A stretch of 64,000 bases of DNA, taken from assembly GCF_029227915.1 (NCBI RefSeq), contig NC_079888.1, positions 1-64,000 of the forward strand, written 5' to 3'. The stretch is from Hydractinia symbiolongicarpus (Eukaryota > Cnidaria > Hydrozoa > Anthoathecata > Hydractiniidae). Below are positions 40,993 to 53,860 of this stretch, one piece after another (position 1 is the first letter of the stretch; every line of letters starts with the position of its first letter). The notes under the pieces are model-generated. The model ran no database searches and was not told the DNA's origin. It saw nothing but the letters and a program-made list of their open reading frames with translations. The translations under genes and the position numbers were made by a program.

Positions 40993-41550
40993 ACACCGTT
41001 AGAAAGTCAATGAAATGTAGGTTTTGAAACTGTCTCTATTTCTTAAGCGCAAACTAACGGCTAGGATTGGTCCCACAGTAAAAAATGACTTATTTATCTA
41101 AATTTTTAAATGATGAGCTACCACAGGGTCCAGTGTAATCGTTTGGTTCCGGCAATCATATCGAGTTAAAAAGAATGTTATTTCTTGGAGCCCAATTGGC
41201 TCATTTACCACATTTATAAGGTCACAGTCCAGAATCAGTTCAATTAAGTCTCACAGTCAATCGTTTCACTTTTTAAAGCGATACAACTTAGTAATATCGG
41301 AAAAATCTCTAGATACATGTTGATACGAATATGTGAAGCAACCGTTGTAACTCAAACGGATTGACACAGTTAGAAAGTCAATGAAATGTAGTTTTTGAAA
41401 CTGTCTCTATTTCATCAGCGTAAACTAACGGCTAGGATTGGTCCCACAGTAAAATAAGATTTATTAATCTTAATTTTTAAATGAAGCGCTACCATAGCGC
41501 CCAGTGTATACACTGAGTTCCAGCAATCCTGTCAAATTAAGAAGATTGTC
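40946..41550 (-). repeat. Mirror arm of 38,885-39,490
   Basis: Read on the minus strand this matches the end of super-repeat copy 3. It shares the rare variants GTGGTAGCTCATCATTTA, TCCGTCACGTATTCG, CGATATGATTGCCGGAACCAAACG, CGTATCAACATGTATCTAG and CAGTGTATACACTGGGCGC. It diverges after about 41,550 (CCTTGAAGACCAAGTGG). The matching left segment ends about 1.45 kb before the junction, so the inversion is not centred on these arms. Confidence 0.8.
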
Positions 41551-44500
41551 ATTCCTTGAAGACCAAGTGGCTCATATATCACTTTTTGCAGGTCACACTC
41601 CAGAATCAGTTCAATTAAGTCCCACAGTCAATCGTTTCACTGTTAAAAGCGATACAACTTAGTAAGATCGGAACAAATCGCTAAATACATGTTGGTACGA
41701 ATACGTGACGCAATCGTTGTAACTCAAACGGATTGACACCGTTAGAAAGTCAATGAAATGTAGTTTTTGAAACTGTCTCTATTTCTTCAGCGCGAACTAA
41801 CGGATAGGATTGGTCCCACAGTAAAAAATGACTTATTTATCTAAAGTTTTAAATGAAGCGTTACCGCAGGGTCCAGTGTAATCGCTGAGTTCCAGCAATC
41901 TTGTCAAATTAAGAAGAATGTCGTTCCTTGGAGTCCAATTGGCTCATTTATCACATTTATCAGGTCACAGTCTAGAATCACTTCAACTGAGTCCCACAGT
42001 CAATCGGTTCACCGTTGAAAGCGATACAACTTAGTAATATCGGAACAAAATCACTAAATACATGTTGGCACGAATATGTGAAGCAACCGTTGTAACTCAA
42101 ACGGATTGACACCGTTAGAAAATCAATGAAAGTTAGTTTTTGAAACTGTCTTTATTTCTTCGGCGGGAACTAACGGATAGGATTGGTCCCACAGTAAGAA
42201 ATGAATTATTTATCGAAATTTTAAAATTAAGCGCTACCACAGGGTTCGGTGTAATCGCTGAGTTCCGGCAATCATGTCGAGTTAAAAAGAATGTTATTTC
42301 TTGGAGTTCAATTGGCTCATTTATCGCATTTATAAGGTCACAGTCCAGAAACAGTTCAATTAATTCCCACAGTCAATCGTTTCACTTTTAAAAGCGATAC
42401 AACTTAGTAAGATCGGAACAAATCGCTAAATACATGTTGGTACGAATACGTGACGCAATCGTTTTAACTCAAACGGATTGACACCGTTAGAAAGTCAATG
42501 AAATGTGGTTTTTGAAACTGTCTCTATTTCTTCAGCGCGAACTAACGGCTAGGATTGGTCCCACAGTAAAAAATGACTTATTTATCTAAATTTCTAAATG
42601 AAGCGCTACCACAGGGTCCAGTGTATTCACTGAGTTCCGGGAATCATGTCGAGTTAAAAAGAATGTTATTTCTTCGAGTTCAATTGTCTCATTTATCATA
42701 TTTATAAGGTCACAGTCCAGAAACAGTTCAATTAATTCCCACAGTCAATAGTTTCACTTTTAAAAGCGATACAACTTAGTGAGATCGGAACTTATCGCTA
42801 AATACATGTTGGTACGAATCTTTGACGCAACCGTTGTAACTCAAACGGATTGACACCGTTAGAAAGTCAATGAAATGTAGTTTATGAAACTGTCTCTATT
42901 TCTTCAGCGCGAACTAACGGCTAGGATTGGTCCCACAGAAAAAAATGACATATTTATCTTAATTTTTAAATAAAACGCTTCCACAGCGCCCAGTGTAATC
43001 ACTGAGTTCCGGCAATCATGTCGAGTTAAAAAGAATGTTATTTCTTGGAGTCGAATTGGCTCATTTATCACATTTAGCAGGTCACAGTCCAGAATCAGTT
43101 CAATTAAGTCCCACAGTCAATCGTTTCACTTTTAAAAGCGATACAACTTAGTAATACCGGAAGAAATCGCTAAATACATGTTGGAACGAATCTTTGACGC
43201 AACCGTTGTAACTCAAACGGATTGACACCGTTAGAAAGTCAATGAAATGTAGTTTTTGAAACTGTCTCAATTTCTTCAGCGTGGTCTAACGGATAGGATT
43301 GGTGCCACAGTAAAAAATGACTTATTTATCGAAATTTTTAAATGAAGCGCTACCACAGGGTCAAGTGTAATCGCTGAGTTCCGGCAATCATGTCAAATTA
43401 AGAAGATTGTCATTCCTTGGAGACCAAGTCGCTCATTTATCACATTTAGCAGGTCACAGTCCAGAATCAGTTCAATTAATTCCCACGGTCAATCGTTTCA
43501 CTTTTAAAAGCGATACAACTTAGTAAGATCGGAACAAATCGCTAAATACATGTTGGTACGAATACGTGACACAATCGTTGTCACTCAAACGGATTGACAC
43601 CGTTAGAAAGTCAATGAAATGTAGTTTTTGAAACTGTCTCTATTTCTTCAGCGCGAACTAACGGCTAGGATTAGTCCCACAGAAAAAAATGACATAATTA
43701 TCTTAATTTTTAAATAATGCGCTTCCACAGCGCCCAGTGTAATCACTGAGTTCCGGCAATCATGTCGAGTTAAAAAGAATGTTATTTCTTGGAGTCCAAT
43801 TGGCTCATTTATCACATTTATAAGGTCACAGTCCAGAAACAGTTCAATTAATTCCCACGGTCAATCGTTTCACTTTTAAAAGCGATACAACTTAGTAAGA
43901 TCGGAACAAATCGCTAAATACATGTTGGTACGAATACGTGACGCAATCGTTGTCACTCAAACGGATTGACACCGTTAGAAAGTCAATGAAATGTAGTTTT
44001 TGAAACTGTCTCTATTTCTTCAGCGTGATCTAACGGATAGGATTGGTGCCACAGTAAAAAATGACTTATTTATCGAAATTTTTAAATGAAGCGCTACCAC
44101 AGGGTCCAGTGTAATCGCTGAGTTCCGGCAATCATGTCAAATTAAGAAGATTGTCATTCCTTGGAGACCAAGTGGCTCATTTATCACATTTAGCAGGTCA
44201 CAGCCCAGAATCAGTTCAATTAAGTCCCACAGTCAATCGTTTCACTTTTAAAAGCGATACAACTTAGTAATACCGGAAGAAATCGCTAAATACATGTTGG
44301 TACGAATCTTTGACGCAACCGTTGTAACTCAAACGGATTTACACCGTTAGAAAGTCAATGAAATGTAGTTTTGAAACTGTCTCTATTTCTTCAGCGCGAA
44401 CTAACGGCTAGGATTAGTCCCACAGAAAAAAATGACATAATTATCTTAATTTTTAAATAATGCGCTTCCACAGCGCCCAGTGTAATCACTGAGTTCCGGC

Positions 44501-46261
44501 AATCATGTCGAGTTAAAAAGAATGTTATTTCTTGGAGTCCAATTGGCTCATTTATCACATTTATCAGGTCACAGTCCAGAATGAGTTCAACTAAGCCCAC
44601 AGTCAATCGGTTCACCGTTAAAAGCGATACAACTTAGTACTATCGGAACAAAATCACGAAATACATGTTGGTACGAATATGTGACGCAACCGTTATAACT
44701 CAAACGGATTGACACCATTAAAAAGACAATGAAATGTAGCTTTTGAAACTGTCTCTATTTCTTCAGCGTGATCTAACGGATAGGATTGGTCCCACAGTAA
44801 GAAATGACTTATTTATCGAAATTTTTAAATAAAGCGCTTCCACAGCGCCCAGTGTAATCACTGAGTTCCGGCAATCATGTCGAGTTAAAAAGAATGTTAT
44901 TTCTTGGAGTCCAATTGGCTCATTTATCACATTTATCAGGTCACAGTCCAGAATCAGTTCAATTAAGTCCCACAGTTAATCGTTTCACTTTTAAAAGCGA
45001 TACAACTTAGTAATATCAAAAAAACACTTAATACATGTTGGTACAGATATGTGAAACTACCGTTATAACGCAAACGGATTGACACCGTTAGAAAGTCAAT
45101 GAAAGGTAGCTTTTGAAACTGTCTCTATTTCTTCAGCGTGAACTAACGGATAGGATTGGTCCCACAGTAAAAAATTACTTATTTATCGAAATTTTTAAAT
45201 AAAGCGCTACCACAGGGTCCAGTGTAATCGCTGAGTTCCGGCAATCATGTCAAATTAAGAAGATTGTCATTCCTTGGAGACCAAGTGGCTCATTTATCAC
45301 ATTTAGCAGGTCACAGTCCAGAATCAGTTCAATTAAGTCCCACAGTCAATCGTTTCACTTTTAAAAGCGATACAACTTAGTAATACCGGAAGAAATCGCT
45401 AAATACATGTTGGTACGAATCTTTGACGCAACCGTTGTAACTCAAACGGATTTACACCGTTAGAAAGTCAATGAAATGTAGTTTTTGAAACTGTCTCTAT
45501 TTCTTCAGCGCGAACTAACGGCTAGGATTAGTCCCACAGAAAAAAATGACATAATTATCTTAATTTCAATGAATTTCAATTAAGTCAATGAAATGTAGTT
45601 TTTGAAACTGTCCCTATTTCTTCAGCGTGATCTAACGGATAGGATTTGTGCCACAGTAAAAAATGACTTATTTATCTAAATTTTTAAATGAAGCGCTACC
45701 ACAAGGTCCAGTGTAATCGCTGAGTTCCGGCAATCATGTCAAATAAGAAGATTGTCATTCCTTGGAGACCAAGTGGCTCATTTATCACATTTATCAGGTC
45801 ACAGTCCAGAATGAGATCAACTAAGCCCACAGTCAATCGGTTCACCGTTAAAAGCGATACAACTTAGTACTATCGGAACAAAATCACGAAATACATGTTG
45901 GTACGAATCTTTGACGCAACCGTTGTAACTCAAACGGATTTACACCGTTAGAAAGTCAATGAAATGTAGTTTTTGAAACTGTCTCTATTTCTTCAGCGCG
46001 AACTAACGGCTAGGATTAGTCCCACAGAAAAAAATGACATAATTATCTTAGTTTTTAAATAATGCGCTTCCACAGCGCCCAGTGTAATCGCTGAGTTCCG
46101 GCAATCATGTCAAATTAAGAAGATTGTCATTCCTTGGAGACCAAGTGGCTCATTTATCACATTTAGCAGGTCACAGTCCAGAATCAGTTCAATTAAGTCC
46201 CACAGTTAATCGTTTCACTTTTAAAAGCGATACAACTTAGTAATATCGAAAAAAACACTTA
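41551..46261 (-). repeat. Right-arm monomers of the 11-kb/17.8-kb subtype
   Basis: About 12 to 13 monomers carrying, as reverse complements, the variants GCGCATTATTTAAAAATTAAG and TTTTTTCTGTGGGACTAATCC, which mark 11,390, 17,830, 25,850 and 33,870 on the left. The 225-bp stretch at 44,391-44,615 translates identically to 11,240-11,464, so the two arms are almost the same there. Variants are mixed from monomer to monomer and no long clean period is evident. Confidence 0.65.
45534..45650 (-). repeat. Collapsed 117-bp monomer with aberrant junction
   Basis: The distance between successive CCACAG landmarks is only 117 bp, so about 255 bp are missing. At 45,566 normal text (TTATCTTAATTT) stops. 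A short filler, CAATGAAT, precedes TTCAATTAAGTC (45,575-45,586), itself a piece of another part of the monomer. That piece joins AGTCAATGAAATG by an AGTC overlap. At least two joins are needed to explain this. Confidence 0.75.
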
Positions 46262-49023
46262 ATACATGTTGGTACGGATATGTTAAGCAACCGTTGTAAC
46301 GCAAACGGATTGACACCGTTAGAAAGTCAATGAAAGGTAGTTTTTGAAACTGTCTCTGTTTCTTCAGCGCGAACTAACGGCTAGGATTGGTCCCACACTA
46401 AAAAATGTCTTATTTATCTAAATTTTTAAATGAAGCGCTACCACAGGGTCCTGTATAATTGTTGAGTTCCGGCAATCATGTCGAGTTAAAAAGAATGTTA
46501 TTTCTTGGAGTTCAATTGGCTCATTTATCACATTTATAAGGTCACAGTCCAGAAACAGTTCAATTAATTCCCACGGTCAATAGTTTCAATTTTAAAAGCG
46601 ATACAACTTAGTAAGATCGGAACAAATCGCTAAATACATGTTGGTACGAATACGTGACGCAATCGTTGTCACTCAAACGGATTGACACCGTTAGAAAGTC
46701 AATGAAATGTAGTTTTTGAAACTGTCTCTGTTTCTTCAGCGCGAACTAACGGCTAGGATTGGTCCCACAGTAAAAAATGACTTATTTATCTAAATTTTTA
46801 AATGAAGCGCTTCCACAGGGTCCAGTATAATCGTTGAGTTCCGGCAATCATGTCGAGTTATAAAGAATGTTATTTCTTGGAGTCGAATTCGCTCATTTAT
46901 CACATTTATAAGGTCACAGTCCAGAATCAGTTCAACTAAGTCCCACAGTTAATCGGTTCACCGTTAAAGGCGATACCACTTAGTAATATCGAAAAAAACA
47001 CTTAATACATGTTGGTACGGATATGTGAAGCAACCGTTGTAACGCAAACGGATTGACACCGTAAGAAAGTCAATGAAAGGTAGTTTTTGAAACTGTCTCT
47101 AATATCTTCAGCGTGAACTGACGGATAGGATTGGTCCCACAGTAAAAAATTACTCATTTATCGAAATTTTTAAATAAAGCGCTTCCACAGGGTCCAGTGT
47201 AATACCTGAGTTCCGGCAATCATGTCGAGTTAAAAAGAATGTTATTTCTTGAAGTTCAATTGGCTCATTTATCACATTTATAAGGTCACAGTCCAGAAAC
47301 AGTTCAATTAATTCCCACAGTCAATCGTTTCACTTTTAAAAGCGATACAACTTAGCAAGATCGGAACAAATCGCTAAATACATGATGGTACGAATACGTG
47401 ACGCAATCGTTGTCACTCAAACGGATTGACACCGTTAGAAAGTCAATGAAATGTAGTTTTTGAAACTGTCTCTGTTTCTTCAGCGCGAACTAACGGCTAG
47501 GATTGGTCCCACAGTAAAAAATGACTTATTTATCTAAATTTTTAAATGAAGCGCTACCACAGGGTCCAGTATAATTGTTGACTTCCGGCAATCATGTCGA
47601 CTTAAAAAGAATGTTATTTCTTGGAGTTCAATTGGCTCATTTATCACACTTATAAGGTCACAGTCCAGAATCAGTTCAATTAAGTCCCACAGTCAATTGT
47701 TTCACTTTTAAAAGCGATACAACTTAGTAAGATCGGAAAAAATCGCTTAATACATGTTGGTACGAACATGTGAAGCAACCGTTGTAACTCAAACGGATTG
47801 CCACCGTTAGAAAGTTAATGAAATGTAGTTTTCGAAACTGTCTCTATTTCTTCAGCGTGAACTAACGACTAGGATAGGTCCCACAGTAAAAAATGACTTA
47901 TTTATCAAAAGTTTTAAATGAAGCGCTACCGCAGGGTCCAGTGTAATCGCTGAGTTCCAGCAATCTTGTCAAATTAAGAAGAATGTCATTCCTTGGAGTC
48001 CAATTGGCTCATTTATCACATTCATCAAGTCACAGTCCAGAATGGGTTCAACTAAGTCCCACAGTCAATCGGTTCACCGTTAAAAGCGATACAGCTTAGT
48101 AATATCGGAACAAAATCACTAAATACATGTTGGTACGAATATGTGACGCAACCGTTGTAACTCAAACGGATTGCCACCGTTAAAAAGACAATGAAATGTG
48201 GTTTTTGAAACTGTCTCTATCTCTTAAGCGCCAACTAACGGATAGGATTGGTCCCACAGTAAAATATGACTTATTAATCTTAATTTTTAAATGAAACGCT
48301 ACCACAGCGCCCAGTGTATCCGCTGAGTTCCAACAATCATGTCAAATTTAGAAGATTGTCATTCCTTGGAGACCAAGTGGCTCATTTATCACATTTAGCA
48401 GGTCACAGTCCAGAATCAGTTCAATTAAGTTCCACAGTCAATTGTTTCTCTTTTAAAAGCGATACAACTTAGTAAGATCGGAAGAAATCGCTAAATACAT
48501 GTTGGTACGAATACGTGACGAAATCGTTGTCACTCAAACGAATTGACACCGTTAGAAAGTCAATGAAATGTAGTTTTTGAAACTGTCTCTGTTTCTTCAG
48601 TGCGAACTAACGGCTAGGATTAATCCCACAGTAAAAAATGACTTATTTATCGAAATTTTTAAATGAAGCGCTACCACATGGTCCAGTGTAATCGCTGAGT
48701 TCCGGCAATTATGTCGAGTTAAAAAGAATGTTATTTCTTGGAGTTCAATTGGCTCATTTATCACATTTATCAGGTCACAGTCCAGAATCAGTTCAACTAA
48801 GTCCCACAGTCAATCGGTTCACCGTTGAAAGCGATACAACTTAGTAATATCGGAACAAAATCATTAAATACATGTTGGTACGAACATGTGAAGCAACCGT
48901 TGTAACTCAAACGGATTGCCACCGTTAGAAAGTTAATGAAATGTAGTTTTTGAAACTGTCTCTATTTCTTCAGCGTGAACTAACAACTAGGATAGGTCCC
49001 ACAGTAAAAAATGACTTATTTAT
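46262..49023 (-). repeat. Right-arm HOR copy 1 (8 monomers, 2,978 bp)
   Basis: Matches 49,240-52,001 at a 2,978-bp offset (46,392 against 49,370). Shared rare variants are CCCACACTAAAAAATGTC, TACGGATATGTTAAGC, CTCTAATATCTTCAGCG and GAACTGACGG. It carries the mirror images of left-arm markers from 8.4 and 9.6 kb. Confidence 0.8.
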
Positions 49024-49239
49024 CGAAATTTTTAAATAAAGCGCTACCACAGGGTCCAGTGTAATCGCTGAGTTCCGGCAATCATGTCAAATTAAGAAGA
49101 TTGTCATTCCTTGGAGACCAAGTGTCTCATTTATCACATTTAGCAGGTCACAGTCCAGAATCAGTTCAATTAAGTCCCACAGTCAATCGTTTCACTTTTA
49201 AAAGCGATACAACTTAGTAATACCGGAAGAAATCGCTAA

Positions 49240-52001
49240 ATACATGTTGGTACGGATATGTTAAGCAACCGTTGTAACGCAAACGGATTGACACCGTTAG
49301 AAAGTCAATGAAAGGTAGTTTTTGAAACTGTCTCTGTTTCTTCAGCGCGAACTAACGGCTAGGATTGGTCCCACACTAAAAAATGTCTTATTTATCTAAA
49401 TTTTTAAATGAAGCGCTACCACAGGGTCCTGTATAATTGTTGAGTTCCGGCAATCATGTCGAGTTAAAAAGAATGTTATTTCTTGGAGTTCAATTGGCTC
49501 ATTTATCACATTTATAAGGTCACAGTCCAGAAACAGTTCAATTAATTCCCACGGTCAATAGTTTCAATTGTAAAAGCGATACAACTTAGTAAGATCGGAA
49601 CAAATCGCTAAATACATGTTGGTACGAATACGTGACGCAATCGTTGTCACTCAAACGGATTGACACCGTTAGAAAGTCAATGAAATGTAGTTTTTGAAAC
49701 TGTCTCTGTTTCTTCAGCGCGAACTAACGGCTAGGATTGGTCCCACAGTAAAAAATGACTTATTTATCTAAATTTTTAAATGAAGCGCTTCCACAGGGTC
49801 CAGTATAATCGTTGAGTTCCGGCAATCATGTCGAGTTATAAAGAATGTTATTTCTTGGAGTCGAATTCGCTCATTTATCACATTTATAAGGTCACAGTCC
49901 AGAATCAGTTCAACTAAGTCCCACAGTTAATCGGTTCACCGTTAAAGGCGATACCACTTAGTAATATCGAAAAAAACACTTAATACATGTTGGTACGGAT
50001 ATGTGAAGCAACCGTTGTAACGCAAACGGATTGACACCGTAAGAAAGTCAATGAAAGGTAGTTTTTGAAACTGTCTCTAATATCTTCAGCGTGAACTGAC
50101 GGATAGGATTGGTCCCACAGTAAAAAATTACTCATTTATCGAAATTTTTAAATAAAGCGCTTCCACAGGGTCCAGTGTAATACCTGAGTTCCGGCAATCA
50201 TGTCGAGTTAAAAAGAATGTTATTTCTTGAAGTTCAATTGGCTCATTTATCACATTTATAAGGTCACAGTCCAGAAACAGTTCAATTAATTCCCACAGTC
50301 AATCGTTTCACTTTTAAAAGCGATACAACTTAGCAAGATCGGAACAAATCGCTAAATACATGATGGTACGAATACGTGACGCAATCGTTGTCACTCAAAC
50401 GGATTGACACCGTTAGAAAGTCAATGAAATGTAGTTTTTGAAACTGTCTCTGTTTCTTTAGCGCGAACTAACGGCTAGGATTGGTCCCACAGTAAAAAAT
50501 GACTTATTTATCTAAATTTTTAAATGAAGCGCTACCACAGGGTCCAGTATAATTGTTGACTTCCGGCAATCATGTCGACTTAAAAAGAATGTTATTTCTT
50601 GGAGTTCAATTGGCTCATTTATCACACTTATAAGGTCACAGTCCAGAATCAGTTCAATTAAGTCCCACAGTCAATTGTTTCACTTTTAAAAGCGATACAA
50701 CTTAGTAAGATCGGAAAAAATCGCTTAATACATGTTGGTACGAACATGTGAAGCAACCGTTGTAACTCAAACGGATTGCCACCGTTAGAAAGTTAATGAA
50801 ATGTAGTTTTCGAAACTGTCTCTATTTCTTCAGCGTGAACTAACGACTAGGATAGGTCCCACAGTAAAAAATGACTTATTTATCAAAAGTTTTAAATGAA
50901 GCGCTACCGCAGGGTCCAGTGTAATCGCTGAGTTCCAGCAATCTTGTCAAATTAAGAAGAATGTCATTCCTTGGAGTCCAATTGGCTCATTTATCACATT
51001 CATCAAGTCACAGTCCAGAATGGGTTCAACTAAGTCCCACAGTCAATCGGTTCACCGTTAAAAGCGATACAGCTTAGTAATATCGGAACAAAATCACTAA
51101 ATACATGTTGGTACGAATATGTGACGCAACCGTTGTAACTCAAACGGATTGCCACCGTTAAAAAGACAATGAAATGTGGTTTTTGAAACTGTCTCTATCT
51201 CTTAAGCGCCAACTAACGGCTAGGATTGGTCCCACAGTAAAATATGACTTATTAATCTTAATTTTTAAATGAAACGCTACCACAGCGCCCAGTGTATCCG
51301 CTGAGTTCCAACAATCATGTCAAATTTAGAAGATTGTCATTCCTTGGAGACCAAGTGGCTCATTTATCACATTTAGCAGGTCACAGTCCAGAATCAGTTC
51401 AATTAAGTTCCACAGTCAATTGTTTCTCTTTTAAAAGCGATACAACTTAGTAAGATCGGAAGAAATCGCTAAATACATGTTGGTACGAATACGTGACGAA
51501 ATCGTTGTCACTCAAACGAATTGACACCGTTAGAAAGTCAATGAAATGTAGTTTTTGAAACTGTCTCTGTTTCTTCAGTGCGAACTAACGGCTAGGATTA
51601 ATCCCACAGTAAAAAATGACTTATTTATCGAAATTTTTAAATGAAGCGCTACCACATGGTCCAGTGTAATCGCTGAGTTCCCGCAATTATGTCGAGTTAA
51701 AAAGAATGTTATTTCTTGGAGTTCAATTGGCTCATTTATCACATTTATCAGGTCACAGTCCAGAATCAGTTCAACTAAGTCCCACAGTCAATCGGTTCAC
51801 CGTTGAAAGCGATACAACTTAGTAATATCGGAACAAAATCATTAAATACATGTTGGTACGAACATGTGAAGCAACCGTTGTAACTCAAACGGATTGCCAC
51901 CGTTAGAAAGTTAATGAAATGTAGTTTTTGAAACTGTCTCTATTTCTTCAGCGTGAACTAACAACTAGGATAGGTCCCACAGTAAAAAATGACTTATTTA
52001 T
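49240..52001 (-). repeat. Right-arm HOR copy 2 (8 monomers, 2,978 bp)
   Basis: Second copy of 46,262-49,023 with only scattered single-base differences, such as AATTGTAAAAGCG at 49,567. It runs into the insertion-bearing region at 52.0 kb. Confidence 0.8.
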
Positions 52002-52205
52002 CAAAAGTTTTAAATGAAGCGCTACCGCAGGGTCCAGTGTAATCGCTGAGTTCCAGCAATCTTGTCAAATTAAGAAGAATGTCATTCCTTGGAGTCCAAT
52101 TGGCTCATTTATCACATTCATCAAGTCACAGTCCAGAATGGGTTCAACTAAGTCCCACAGTCAATCGGTTCACCGTTAAAAGCGATACAGCTTAGTAATA
52201 TCGGA

Positions 52206-52263
52206 GCATATTTATAACAGTGTTTTATATACTGACATGCAAATCCTGTATAAACATTCGTTA

Positions 52264-52291
<28 letters not shown>
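52206..52291 (+). mobile_element. 86-bp foreign insertion with (AAT)9 tail, copy 1
   Basis: Non-satellite sequence replaces the 11 bp ACAAAATCACT of the empty site seen at about 48,105, 51,090 and 52,650. It reads GCATATTTATAACAG, then TTTTATATACTGACATGC, then CATTCGTTAAAT and nine AAT units (52,264-52,290). I see no clear target-site duplication. A trinucleotide 3' tail is known in some non-LTR retrotransposons (the Drosophila I factor ends in TAA repeats), so a severely 5'-truncated LINE end or SINE tail on the + strand is possible. A plain microsatellite-linked insertion is the alternative. The right flank of this copy differs from that of the other three. Confidence 0.5.
52223..52244 (-). 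promoter_or_regulatory. Octamer-like and TATA-like motifs in the insertion
   Basis: On the minus strand ATTTGCAT (complement of 52,237-52,244) is followed after 5 bp by TATATAAAA (complement of 52,223-52,231). It points in the same direction as the satellite monomers of this arm. The pair recurs at 53,789-53,810, 56,471-56,492 and 57,661-57,682. Octamer plus TATA is a known layout in some Pol II promoters, but here it is only a motif match in AT-rich DNA. Confidence 0.2.
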
Positions 52292-52294
<3 letters not shown>

Positions 52295-52669
52295 TACATG
52301 TTGGTACGAACATGTGAAGCAACCGTTGTAACTCAAACGGATTGCCACCGTTAGAAAGTTAATGAAATGTAGTTTTCGAAACTGTCTCTATTTCTTCAGC
52401 GTGAACTAACGACTAGGATAGGTCCCACAGTAAAAAATGACTTATTTATCAAAAGTTTTAAATGAAGCGCTACCGCAGGGTCCAGTGTAATCGCTGAGTT
52501 CCAGCAATCTTGTCAAATTAAGAAGAATGTCATTCCTTGGAGTCCAATTGGCTCATTTATCACATTCATCAAGTCACAGTCCAGAATGGGTTCAACTAAG
52601 TCCCACAGTCAATCGGTTCACCGTTAAAAGCGATACAGCTTAGTAATATCGGAACAAAATCACTAAATA

Positions 52670-53829
52670 CATGTTGGTACGAATATGTGACGCAACCGTT
52701 GTAACTCAAACGGATTGCCACCGTTAAAAAGACAATGAAATGTGGTTTTTGAAACTGTCTCTATCTCTTAAGCGCCAACTAACGGCTAGGATTGGTCCCA
52801 CAGTAAAATATGACTTATTAATCTTAATTTTTAAATGAAACGCTACCACAGCGCCCAGTGTATCCGCTGAGTTCCAACAATCATGTCAAATTTAGAAGAT
52901 TGTCATTCCTTGGAGACCAAGTGGCTCATTTATCACATTTAGCAGGTCACAGTCCAGAATCAGTTCAATTAAGTTCCACAGTCAATTGTTTCTCTTTTAA
53001 AAGCGATACAACTTAGTAAGATCGGAAGAAATCGCTAAATACATGTTGGTACGAATACGTGACGAAATCGTTGTCACTCAAACGAATTGACACCGTTAGA
53101 AAGTCAATGAAATGTAGTTTTTGAAACTGTCTCTGTTTCTTCAGTGCGAACTAACGGCTAGGATTAATCCCACAGTAAAAAATGACTTATTTATCGAAAT
53201 TTTTAAATGAAGCGCTACCACATGGTCCAGTGTAATCGCTGAGTTCCGGCAATTATGTCGAGTTAAAAAGAATGTTATTTCTTGGAGTTCAATTGGCTCA
53301 TTTATCACATTTATCAGGTCACAGTCCAGAATCAGTTCAACTAAGTCCCACAGTCAATCGGTTCACCGTTGAAAGCGATACAACTTAGTAATATCGGAAC
53401 AAAATCATTAAATACATGTTGGTACGAACATGTGAAGCAACCGTTGTAACTCAAACGGATTGCCACCGTTAGAAAGTTAATGAAATGTAGTTTTTGAAAC
53501 TGTCTCTATTTCTTCAGCGTGAACTAACAACTAGGATAGGTCCCACAGTAAAAAATGACTTATTTATCAAAAGTTTTAAATGAAGCGCTACCGCAGGGTC
53601 CAGTGTAATCGCTGAGTTCCAGCAATCTTGTCAAATTAAGAAGAATGTCATTCCTTGGAGTCCAATTGGCTCATTTATCACATTCATCAAGTCACAGTCC
53701 AGAATGGGTTCAACTAAGTCCCACAGTCAATCGGTTCACCGTTAAAAGCGATACAGCTTAGTAATATCGGAGCATATTTATAACAGTGTTTTATATACTG
53801 ACATGCAAATCCTGTATAAACATTCGTTA

Positions 53830-53860
<31 letters not shown>

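Noticed and set aside
42150-42170. CENP-B box
   Set aside because: The few CGGG sites (42,160s, 54,700s, 58,580s) lack the required TTCG and A at the right spacing.
42140-42391. Longest open frame, 83 codons
   Set aside because: Read through a reversed satellite monomer. This length is expected by chance, and other monomers do not keep the frame open.
52206-52291. Complete SINE or other mobile element
   Set aside because: Only 83-86 bp with no Pol III boxes, terminal inverted repeats or clear target-site duplication. At most it is a truncated 3' end.
52148-52348. Minus-strand frame with a poly-tyrosine run (also at 53,714, 56,396 and 57,586)
   Set aside because: The tyrosines are the translated AAT microsatellite of the insertion; the rest is satellite. 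It is not a gene.
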